Shown piece by piece: positions 13,701 through 25,700 of a stretch of DNA of 64,000 bases. Position 1 is the stretch's first letter. Every line of letters begins with the position of its first letter. The stretch lies in contig JAWZYV010000113.1 of assembly GCA_038373885.1 (NCBI GenBank), positions 124,001 through 188,000 of the forward strand, in the 5' to 3' direction. The notes beneath the pieces were generated by a model, which ran no database searches, had not been told where the DNA came from, and worked only from the letters and a program-made list of their open reading frames with translations. This DNA is from Cheiracanthium punctorium. Taxonomy: Eukaryota > Arthropoda > Arachnida > Araneae > Cheiracanthiidae. A program made the position numbers and the translations under genes.

Positions 13701-16700
13701 GTCTGTTTATGCTTTTCTTTCTTTCTTCCTACAGAACTACAGTTATGTGGAAAAAGTTTTTGTTGCATAATAAATCGCTAGACAGAAGATCAAAAGGGTG
13801 AGGTGGGGGAGAATCGGAAAATTGCACAACTGTTGTGTCGTCTGCCAAATCGCGGTTTGCGTTTAAAGTTAAACATGTTACATATTTTCACCCAAATTTA
13901 ATTGCAACGGTCAATCTTTACGATCGTCTAGCGAGTTTCTCTCTCTCTCATAGAGCAAACGTTTTCGTTGATTGTTTGTTTGTTTCATTCAGGAAAAGAG
14001 AAAAGCGATGTGATTAGACGGTGCATTGCTTTGGAGTTCGTTATTTACATCCATTCACTACCTGAACACATGCAACTTAGCATATAAGTTTTTGTTTGTT
14101 TAATTACATGATAATATGCTCAAATATATGAAATTATTTACTTCAAATACCTGTGGAAAACCATTAATAAATGTCTTTATAACATTCAGCCAATCAAATA
14201 ACTTCTATAACAGTAATACTACCAGTCAAATGCCGCTCAAAATGTAAACAAACAAGTTTGTTTACATTTGAATTATATCGCGGATTACAGGCGTTCGCGG
14301 ATTATAGAGTCGCGGATTAGCGGGAGTTGACTGTACTGTCAAAGGCCTCGAAACACCACAGTACACAAGCAACATTTCCGTACAGCGATTGAAATATTTC
14401 CTAGAGTCAGATTAAAAATACAAAACTAGAACTCTTTAACCTTTTCGCCCCGGCTCACACATGAGGATTTTTGTCCCAGAAAGCGGCGGAATCTATAAGA
14501 TTTCATTCCCCTACCTCCCAGCTAAAGAGCACGCCTTGCCTTTTGTTTGGTAGGTGGGGGCAAATATCACTGACCACAAAAGTCCGCAAACAAAATACAA
14601 ATCTGTATGCTCAATGCCGGTCAATTGACTACCACTTTCTCCCCAGTCAATTATCTACTAACACACCTGACTCTCCCACAGCATATGAAAAGGAATTTCT
14701 AGAGGCGGGAATCTCTTATCCATCTTCCATGAAAGGTGAATTGATTTCCTGTCAAAAGAGGGGAAAGAAGTCCTTGGTAAGGCATTTGTACCAGCGCCGT
14801 TCTTCAGTCAGATTTATTTTTTGGTATAACTGTTGTACCGCCGGAGTGAGAAGGTTAAACAAAATAAATAAGTTTCTGGGTAGTATTATCTGCAAATAAG
14901 GGTTTCTGACTGACAGTAAAGGTGTGCAAGCTTTAAAAGAACAGAAATCACTTTCTGATATATCAGAACAGATCATGTTTAGTCTGACAAGGACAGGCTG
15001 ACAATGGCATGTCAGATTTTAATTAAATGTTGATATGTTTTAGAGGATTCCTAATGAGATAAACTGCAAAAGTATTAGCCATCAACTCTTAATTCTTTTC
15101 GAGAAAATTACAATTAATATTTGATTCATCATCTTTGGCAATGAGGCAGCAGCAATGGTACAGCTCAGTAAAAAGGCTATATGCCGCAAAACGTAAGGTC
15201 TTGTGGCATTGATTGAAATTGGCCGTTTCCTTTTTGAAGTGAAAACTTCTTTAGGCACGTTGGGCACTTTTAGAATGGAGAAAAAGCATTGAATTGGCAT
15301 GACCGTCATGCTGAGATACATGTGGAGAAAAAGTGAATACTGATGTCATTGAATTTTAGTGCTGCCATCATATGCAAGAAATTTAACTTACTTTTAAACT
15401 GCATCCTTTTTGCTTCCGCAATATGGTACCACACTTGGTACTCTGCGAAGTTGTCCACGGATTCAGAAAATTCCGGGGAAGCCGCTAAACTGACTTAAAT
15501 TTTGAAATTACGATTATTAGAAGATATTAATAAAAAACTGAAAAAATAAACATAGTGGTTGCCAGGTTTGATTGGTTGGTTAGTTGTGTTTAATGGCATG
15601 AGGTCCAAAAAGGACATACTGTGCCAGACTATGTATATAGATAGTAAAAATTATGTTTTCAGGTAAAAGGATGTTGCATAAAACAAGTAAAGCTAAAATC
15701 TATGAAGTCTGTGAAAAAAGATAAAAGCAAACTGTAGAAAGGTAAAAAGTAGATAAAAATAACACAAGGACATCTGGATGGGGGCTACCATCCAGATACT
15801 AGTGACACAAAGGTGTGCCAGGTTTGGCAATTTTCGCTAGCATAAAATTATTCATGCCTTTGCAACAAAGCAATTCCAAGTATGTAGAATTGCATGAAAT
15901 TGACAAATATAAGTAGAATAACACCAATTTTATGCCAAATTAAAAAGTATATGAAATAAATAACTCAGTGTGTAACACAAAGTTGACAATTTTCAAATAG
16001 TAAGTTCTCTTAGACAACAGGAATTTAGAATTAGCAATTATTTGTTTTTCCAGAACAGAATAACTAATTGTAACTGATTTAAAAAGTGCTATCTTGGCAT
16101 TAGGTACAATCTGGCAAAATGGTATCTCTCCAAGCAGGGTGAATCGAAACTGCGAGTTCCAAAATGTTAGAACCAGTATCTTGAAAATGAAAATTAATTT
16201 AAATGCAGATTACTTTAAGGCCGTTTAGGTTCAGCTTGGGTATTTGCTACCAGTAGAAATATTTGGCAGTGTTATCTATGCCATTATAGCAGTTTTAGTA
16301 CAGATTGGATATTTGCCAGCGTGATGAGATGATATATTTCATGGTGATAAATATGCCAATCCGCAAAGAATTATGTATATGAATACAGTAAAACCTGCTT
16401 AAGAAGTTTTCCAAGGGAATGAATGGCAAAAACTTCTTAAACAGGAATTTAATTTTTCTGAAAAAAAAAAATGGAATAATTTCAGCATAGGTATTCAGTT
16501 GAAACTTTTTTATACTATTGAAATAATATCTAATTTTAGTTTAAATTTGTAAATTGTTTTGCATATATAAAAAAATAGTTAATGAAGTAAAACAACGTAA
16601 TTACCTTTATTGAATCCAATCTTTATCAAATCCGAGAAATTTGACTTTAAACGTCATTGGAGCCTATTTTACAGAAAAAATCGGTTATAGTTTTTTGTTT

Positions 16701-19700
16701 TTGTATTTTGTCGGCAATCTTTAATTGAAAACAGTCTAGTTGTCTTAAGCTTTTAAAAACTTCTTCAGGCACATTTTCAACACTTTCAACAAAACGACGA
16801 AAGGTTTCTAGTCCTTTAACAGCATCCGGAAAACTAGGAGTTCCCACGTCCTCTTCCTCAGCTTCACTCATTTCATCATTTTCTTCAACTTCACAAATTT
16901 CATACACTGTTAGTACTTCACAAGGCAATATTTCATCATCTGCTGACACATACTCTTTAAACGATGCAGTGAAATCTAATCTTCTTTGTACTGTCTTCCA
17001 ATCATCTTCAATATCTGATTCATAGTCGTACTCCTCTGTTAATTCTCTATCGAAGAATCCTGCTTTTTGGAAACAATTGACAATCACAGATGGTGTTATT
17101 AACTCCCATGCAGATAAAATAAAATGAATGGATTCCAAAATGTTCACTTTCCTCATATCTCCAGCATTGTCCAGTTTTCCAATCATCCATTTAACAAGTC
17201 GTTTTCTGTAGTGCTGCTTAAACACTTTAATAACTCCCTGATCCATCGGTTGTAAAACTGAAGTAGAATTCGGTGGCAAGAAATGCACTTTAATGTTACT
17301 AAAGCTATTCGAATCTTTGGTATGGGCGGCGCAATTGTCTACTATAAGGATTATGTTACGCTTAGCTTTCCTCATTTTATCATTCAATTTTTTCAAATAA
17401 GCTTCATAAATTGCACCTGTCATCCATGCATTTTTGTTGCTTTCATAATCACAGGGAAGAGATTTCACATTTTGAAAGCATCTAGGTTTCTTCGATTTCC
17501 CAATTACCAAAATAGGCAATTTCTCCGAGCTGTCCATGTTTGCACCTAATAAAATTGTAAGCTGTTCCTTATTCCTTTTACCTCCATGACAATTTTCACC
17601 TTTAAAGTAATTAAAAAACTTTGTAAAAAACACACATAAGAAGTAAAAGGAAAGAGGATACGCGTTTCGTTCAAAAATTGTTTTGAACTTCTTCAGTCCA
17701 AGCCCTTCGACATAAAGAACACAGGGAACAGTGTTGAGTTCCCTGTGTTCTTTATGTCGAAGGGCTTGGACTGAAGAAGTTCAAAACAATTTTTGAACGA
17801 AACGCGTATCCTCTTTCCTTTTACTTCTTATGTGTGTTTTTTACTAAGTTTTTTAATTACTTTATCGTTTAACACCAGTATTTTGAGTGTTTTTTCAATT
17901 TTCACCTTTGTATGCGTATGTTTCATAAGGTAAAGGATTGAAGAAAAGTCCACACTCATCCATATTGAAAACGTCTTTAGGGTGATAGCCGGCAATCAAA
18001 TCTGGTAAACTTTTCTTCCATTCTTTGATTTCTTGTGGATCAACACTTTTACTTTCACCCTTTACAGAATTGTAACTCAATCCAGCTCTTTTTTTCATTC
18101 TATCAATCCATCCATTTGAAGGGGTAAATTCAATCTCCATTTTTCTGGCAATTTCTACAGCCTTTTCTCGAAGAATAGGTCCGTTTATAGGAATGTTAGC
18201 GGATCTAGCTTGTTTGAACCAAATTAACAATTTTTCTTCTATAACTTCATATTTTCCTTTTTTTCAGTTTTTGAGATGTATCAAATGAGTTTAAAATAAG
18301 ATCCCGCTTCGCAACAATTCCATTCAGTGTAGTCACCGGTATATTCAACTTCTTTGCAATCTGAACTCTTGTCATGCTCAAGTTGCTATCAACTTCTTTA
18401 AAATTTTTGTTTTGTCTTCAAGTGACAAGGCTTTTCTTTTAATTACCTTGCTTGACATTTTGAGAAGAGTAGAAATTTTCACTCGTAAACTTTCTTGAGA
18501 GAGAGAAAGACGACGTTCACAGACTTAAAAAGCTTTGAACTGAAAGAGCCAAAGATTTGGAAACTTGGATGGTTCATTCTTCCTGGAAAAGGGGCAGGTA
18601 AATCTATTGAAAAAGAAAGCAACTGATAAACTTATCCTGAATACTGTAGGAGCAGGATTGGACTAATCTCTTTCCTAATCATCAGTCAATACTGTTACAA
18701 TAAACTAACAGGTGCTCACATTTTTTTCCTTTTACCGACCACTATTGTCACAGTACACTGGTTTCATTTACTCTCCACATTCCAACAACAGGTATGGACA
18801 TGAGATAAAAATGAAGGAGTACAGGCGGAGCGCATTTTGATGAATTGGACTTTACGGGGAGTCATTTCCGGTCAAAGAGGACTATTACGAACGGAGTCTG
18901 CAATTTTTCAGAGAACGGGATATATAGAGAGGTGATGAAAACACGTTTTCAAAGTGAACTTGGAAGTTAAAGAAAACTTTTTAAGCGGGAAAGAGTTTCG
19001 CACAAAACTTCTTAAGTGGGTTTTGTTAACATTGGAAGAATAGGGAAAAAAACAGGAACTGAGAGTGCGAACTTCTTAAGCGGGAACTTCTTAAGCGGGT
19101 TTTACTGTATATGGATAACGTTTTTCCCGGTAATCTTACATGAGCAGTAATTATAGGTTATTAGCATGTGTAAATTGCCAAATAATGAAAAGTTGCCATT
19201 GGTGGCAAGCTATCCTATCTAATCTGTAGTTTTTATCAAAGAAAACATATGAAGTACTGTTTTCTTAAAACAAATTAAGTATACACATACGTAAGTCGCC
19301 AAATTATGAAAAATCGCCATGGGTGGCAAATACGCAAGGTGTCCCATAGGTTTTACATAATTAAAATACAGTTGAGACAGATGTTCTGATTTTATTAAGC
19401 TTTAGCTCCTAATTAATATAACTTTTGAATGGCAACATTAAATATCATTGTTTCTGAGGAGTGCAAATAATTTTCCAGCAATTATACGTGGAACCCGCAC
19501 TCCAGGTGGAGTATAGCCCAGGACCTGTACAACACGGATTCCTATAACATGGAAAGTATTTACTGTGTTATAGTGGGGGTCTACTGTAGTGTGAAGTTTA
19601 AATTTTTATGTACCACTGAACATGCAAGAACCAAGCAATGTGTCACTCAGTAACATTCTATCTGATCCAATCATTGGGTTTTGTCTGTTGAAATTATGTC

Positions 19701-22700
19701 TTTTTTACGAATAAGCCTTATTAGGGCTGAATGCCTCATACGAAAAGCGAGCATAACGAGTCTAGGGGCCTTGGCCCCTAGTACTTTAAAAATATTCAAA
19801 AATATCCACTTTTAGTGCACAAATTGTGTACAATCTATATGTTTGTGCAAAAAATGTGCAGACTTTTTCTAGCTGGGTAGGTGCTATAATTTTTGATTAT
19901 TTATTTAAAAAACTGTACTGAGTTTGGATAGCTACATAGTTATTGTGCAATAAAGTTAATTTGATAATGTGGAGAGTGTTAATAATTATATACTGTAAAT
20001 TATTTGAATTATAAGTGTTATGCTACAGAAACAGAGCATTTGAATTTGAATTATAAATATATCATTTATTTCAAATAAACAGGATTACTGTCATTACAAT
20101 GCAAGTACACAATTATTGATAATTAATAAATTCATGTACATAATTATTGATTAAATCTAACAAAATCCAATGTGTAGAGAAAAATGTGCATCGCTGATGT
20201 ATACCATATGAACAATGTTAAATTTATAGGAAGGGACACTTCTCTTAGAAAGTAGGATAACTCTGTTCTTGCAAACATATGGTGCATCAAACACTCGGTA
20301 ACTGTGCATCTCCTGCTTCTGAGCATCTCAGGTTATTTATATTTCCATTGAGGTATCGAAGGTGCGAAGTAAATGGAAATTGGTGAATTAGTACAATTTT
20401 TAAAAATTAAATATATAGACTTATGAACGTCAGATATAATAATTTCTATCTTCAGATGTGTTTTAATTACATAATTGTCTTAAAATACTATTTCTTAATT
20501 AAAATAGGCAATAGTTTCGAAGTAAGGTAATATTTAGGATGTAATGTCGTGTTATTATTTTGCCCAAAAGCTATATTTTAAGAAATATTAGTACATTTAG
20601 GAGAATATAGTATGTGTGAATGCAATTTTTATAATAGTACTCCAGGGTTTAAGCTGAGCTCAAAAATTTTTTAGCAGAAAAACTATAATAAGAAAAAAAG
20701 ATTTAGTAAAATGCTAAAAGGATAATTTGATTTTTTTCTCCCAAAGATAGTGTCTGATTTCCTTTTCCTCTATTGTTTTTGCAGTGGTCTAGAAAATTAT
20801 AGACATACAGGCTTTATGTTTCAATTCAATGTGGTAATCAAAGATTGTCCCCACAACTGTTCTATAACCATTCTATAAAGAAAGTTTTTATTTTTATCCC
20901 CGTTTCTCTTTTAAATTTCAGTTCCAAATTTTTTCTGAATACTTTCACAAAAAAGCGATAGTCCATTAGTTTCATTTTAGCATTTTGACAAGTCTTTTTG
21001 CATTATGCGAAAAATGTGACCATATCTTAAACTTTGCAATACTCTTACTTAGCATCAAGGGGGTAGAGAATTTAAGTAATCTGTTGTTTGTGTATATATA
21101 TTTTACTGATCTTTGGTGTCCTTTTTTTTCATAAAGAGAACGGAGATGAGTAAATTAACATGACTTAAAAATAAGTAATGAAACATACGTTAAAGGTAAA
21201 TAGTAAACATGCTAGATCTTATGATTTCAGGCTCCGATGTGTGATACATCAGAATTTACTTACGATATGATTCGATTCCTTAGTTAATGTTTGTGTAATG
21301 AATTGTTCTGCAGTAATATCTGTACCTCAGAACCAGACTAACGTAAGTCACACTTTTTAGGAGGGCACCAAAATTGTAAGAAATGAACTCTAGGTCTGCA
21401 AGCAGACCTAATAATTGAATCAGTCAGCAAAAAATTATTGAAATTATTAAATTTCTATATACTTAACCCATTCATAGGTATTTCATTTAAAATCAACCCT
21501 AACCTGAAAATTGTAATATGGACTTGCATTCGTCTGGTTCTAGAGTTGAGTAAATAAAGTCTACTCACCCCGCTTCAACTGCATGAGGTTATCCAATTAA
21601 AATAGTAAACACTTTCCCGGCCGATGCACCAAAAAACACCAAAAAACCGATGCAACCCGGCCACTATGATAAATTAGTTATGACAAAGTAACTAATTTAT
21701 CATAGTGGCCGGGTTCTATTAATATCGGTGGTTCAACTAAAATTTTCTCAATAAAATTTCTCTTGGATACATATTTTATTATGTACATTCAGTATTATAC
21801 AATATATACAAACATAGGATTTAATTACGTTACACACAGCCATCTCTAAAACGCAACCTCTCGGAAGGCTGCTCCAAACACTCTCAGTCATTCACTCTCT
21901 TTCACTCGCGCAGATAACGCGGCGACGCAGCGCCCTCTGCAACATTCTCTCATAATTTCTCCACAGGGGTACAGATATATGCATTTGCATGTAACATTAT
22001 GTGTGTGTTGGGGGGGGGGGGATTTCATATTTTAGAAAGTACTATCAGGGCCGGCCCTAACAGTTTTGCCGCCTCTGACAAAAATATAAAATGCTGCCCC
22101 CCACAGTAAAATTACTATTAAAAGAAATAAATTGTTAAGAGATCCTGTTTTCATGCCTATAAAACTGGAATAGCTTTTTAAACATAACACAGTATAAGAA
22201 AAACCATATTTATTAAAAACCACACATTAATCTAAAAAACAAAAGAAAGAGAGAAAAATAAAGAGGCTTTTTTCCTGACTTTTAATTCCGCAAAATTCCT
22301 GGCTTTTTCTCTTAAATCAATTTTTCAACTAATTCATGTTCGATAGCCAATGTAGTTATCTGGAAGAGTTGTGAAACATAAGAAATTTTTAGTTAACTTT
22401 AATTTTGAGAAACTCTTCTCTGCACTTGCCACAATTATTGGCAAAGAAAGCGAAATTCTCGAAGCAATAGCAAGATGTGGTGTAAAATCTAGGGTTTCTA
22501 AGTTGAAATTAGCTTTAAAATTTCAATTGGTCTTTCTTTTTGCCTAATAAGGCCTAACTGACACTATTTCATTTACTAGATCAAATGTGTTTATATTCCC
22601 CGATTCCCCAGCGGTCAGTATTAACTCCAATTGTTTACACTATAAACTGTGTTAACACTGTTACATTGTGTTACAATGTTTAATTAGCACTTTTTAGGAG

Positions 22701-25700
22701 TGTCTTTTAACTCATTTATGCCATGCAAAAATTTAAAATAATTACATTGGGCACTTATTAAATTAAATCTGCACTATAAGGTATTAATCGCTTTGTTTAC
22801 TGTAAAAAAATAAAACTATCTTAAATTTTAATTTAGGATCTTTCACCAGATCATCTCGTGATTCGCAATCAAAATTAATATGTTACGTGGCTGCTTAAAC
22901 TCAGTGTTAGCCAGAATACTATCTCGTCGGTCAGCTCTGGATGTGAACATAACAGAACATTTCATTTAAAATCACATCCAATCGAAGATCCTTTCAGAAA
23001 ATCTTTACAGTTTCTTAAAAGTTCTAGAGCAGGTGGTAAATCGTTGTCTTTTGACTGCAATACCTTTCTTAATGGATTCGCGCAATTGAAGATTTTGTAC
23101 CAAATAATAATAAAGCATAGGAACATGAACTGTTTGAGAGAGTTAAATAATCCTAGCCTCATTGGAATTAGATTTGTCGATACCTTTATACCTTACCGAG
23201 AATGTGATCTGTTCAATTTTTTTGGCATCAGGAATGCAATCTAGAAATATGGGATAATATTTGGCTTGTTGAATTTCATTAACAAACTGTAATTTGAATC
23301 CAACTGGAAATCTTGTGAAAAATCTATGCAAAATGTGTAAATATTTGTTTGCACATCACATATAAACAACTGAACAAGGGCGTAGCCAGGATTTTCAATG
23401 GGGAGGGGGGCAAGACAAGGTAACCATGGAGTCCAACTGCTCCTCCCCCCGGTTTGTCATAATCAGACCCTATGACTAGCTCATTTTAGGGAGGCAGCTG
23501 CCCCCCCTGCCTACACCCATGCAACTGAAGCAAATGAAATTAAATTTATAGCAACACCGTGGTGGCAACTTAATTTAAACGTTAAAGTGGCAACTTAATT
23601 CAAACTGCAGTTGCTAAAATATTTCTAATTCGTTTAAAAGTTTTGAGATTTAAAACTGTTGTTTGAAAAATGTGTGTAAATGTATGTTCACCCATTGTTA
23701 AAAAATGGCTCAATGGAATAGAATGAGATTTGGAATTATATTGAATATTAAGTTAATTGGAACAATAGATGCCAAAATTGTTTTAAATAATTCAGACTTT
23801 GAGATTTTGTAAAAATTGCTTTAAAAGTTTGTTCTGGCATCCATCAAAAGCGGATTAAGAGAAAAGAATGAAATTATGCCATATGGTGGGTAACAAAGCA
23901 TCATTGAAATTTTTAAAAGATTTGAATAAATTGAAAGGGTTTACAAAAGTTGCATTGTATTTTTTCTTTTCTTTTTTAGGGGGGAGGAAGAGAGGGGGAG
24001 GGCATCACTTTAAGGCGTATGTAGGTAATACAATAGGTGGCTGTTCGACTTAAACAAATTATGTTGATTTCTTTTTTTCAATTATTATTATTTTTTTTAA
24101 TTTTGAGAAAATTGTGCAAAAATTTTACAGGCATAATCCACCCCTGTATAGCGGTCACCCCTCTAAACAGCCAATTTTTCATGACACGGATTTTTTTGGC
24201 TCATAGACTTAATCTTAAAATAACCTCTATTACGGCCACCCGACCCCCTCGAGTGGGATCGCCCATCTCATTTTTCGGGAAATTCTACCACTCCATGCTG
24301 TGATTTTGAGCAGAAAAACTCAAGGTCAGGTTTATGGTCGAATATAAGTCCCAGGAATAACTGGAATTCAATCTGTAATCTCTTTTGTATTCTCCCCACA
24401 CCCTTAAGATGGGGAATCCCTTTGTACAATCAGGTGTTGAAGTTGTCCTACAAATGAATTTTTGTCCCTTTCAGGCCCTAATTCAGTCCCTGATGAGGAT
24501 TTTCCCAATGTTTGTAATGGCGAGCAAGCTAAACTTAGGGAAAATCGATGAAATTATCGAAAATTCCTAAGCAGTTACAAACTAATCGGTTAGAGATCCT
24601 ATTTTTAAAATAAACAACAAACTAGAAAAAATCTAGAGTGGCTCCACTCGACTTTCCGAACACTTATGATTAAGATCATTACCAAGCATTTAAATAAATT
24701 TTAATCGATAAAGAAAGCATTAAATAAAGTACTATTTTTTCTTTAGATAAGTTTTATATTTCATTTTAAATAAGGAATATGTGCCAGACTTTTTTATATT
24801 ACGGATTGTAGCAATTATCTTATAATAGTAAATAAAACCCATAAGAGCGGCCACCCCCTCTGAGCGGCCAAATATTCTCAGTACAGTGGGCTGGCCATTC
24901 AGAGAGGTTTCACTGTACATATATATTATTTTGAGAAAATTTTATGTGACCACTTCATGAAAACAACTAGGGGTCAGACAAAAGGGAATGAAATGAAATT
25001 TTGTTAAATAGTAGGTGGTTAGTAAATTAAAATTTCAGGTCTTTAATTTTCTACAAATTTGAATTATTTCTGAGGTATGACGTAAACTTTGATAAAGTTT
25101 TTGGCGCATCAAGTAAAATCATCAAACTATAATTCAATCGGATGTTGCAGTGTTAAATATCGGCTACTTGTGACTACAAAGAATTTTCCAGATATTCTCT
25201 TTTCAGTTTAATATTCATTATTAGCATCTTCTTTTGCAACTTTAAATGACTTCTTGATGTAGGAAGCTTATCCACTAAAAGAAAACATTAATTTTGAATG
25301 TAAAATATTTTCTCTATTGACAGTTTGTCTCAGTAATTTGTTACTCTCTAACCTGTAATCTTTGAACAATACACAAGAGTTATAACTTTGTATATTTCTG
25401 CTTTTATGTTAATTCCATTCTTTGTACTACTACAATGCAAATGAAATTTTGCATGGTTAGTAAAAACCCATCAATGACGGATGGGTACATCAGCTAGTAA
25501 AGTTATATAGAATGATATTCTTCGGAATATTTTTTAACAATTCTTTTACTAATACAAAATGTATTTTTCAAATTCGAGCCAAAATGCCGCCTCGGACAGG
25601 GGTCCGATTTGTCCGGCCCTAGGGCCACCCCTGGTACTATTTTCTAATAGGTGATATCTGAATTTTCTTGAATTTTAGGGACAAATTTCTCCCTTTTCCC

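Larger units (their letters stand above)
16386..19107 (-). mobile_element. Tigger (pogo) transposon, near full length
   Basis: TA|CAGTAAAACCTGCTTAAGAA at the left and the inverse ...TTAAGCGGGTTTTACTG|TA at the right bound 2,722 bp. The subterminal 'cttcttaagcggga' word repeats near the right end. The minus strand carries one transposase gene (16647-18458) split by a palindromic insertion at 17604-17895. Confidence 0.95.
22046..25633. mobile_element. hAT-like nonautonomous element, composite
   Basis: Left end CAGGGCCGGCCCTAACAG and the inverse right end (CAGGGGTGGCCCTAGGGC) bound 3.6 kb. GTACTAT flanks both sides (7 bp matched; hAT normally makes 8). It holds a small MITE (23375-23521), a Tigger end (about 24130-24915) and a Helitron-like terminus (25466-25497). 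No transposase frame was recognised. Confidence 0.7.

Noticed and set aside
14471..14899. 142-codon plus-strand open frame
   Set aside because: It lies almost entirely in a TTAA-flanked piggyBac-type MITE, runs past its end and shows no domain.
17283..17549. 88-codon plus-strand open frame
   Set aside because: Antisense shadow of the Tigger DDE domain.
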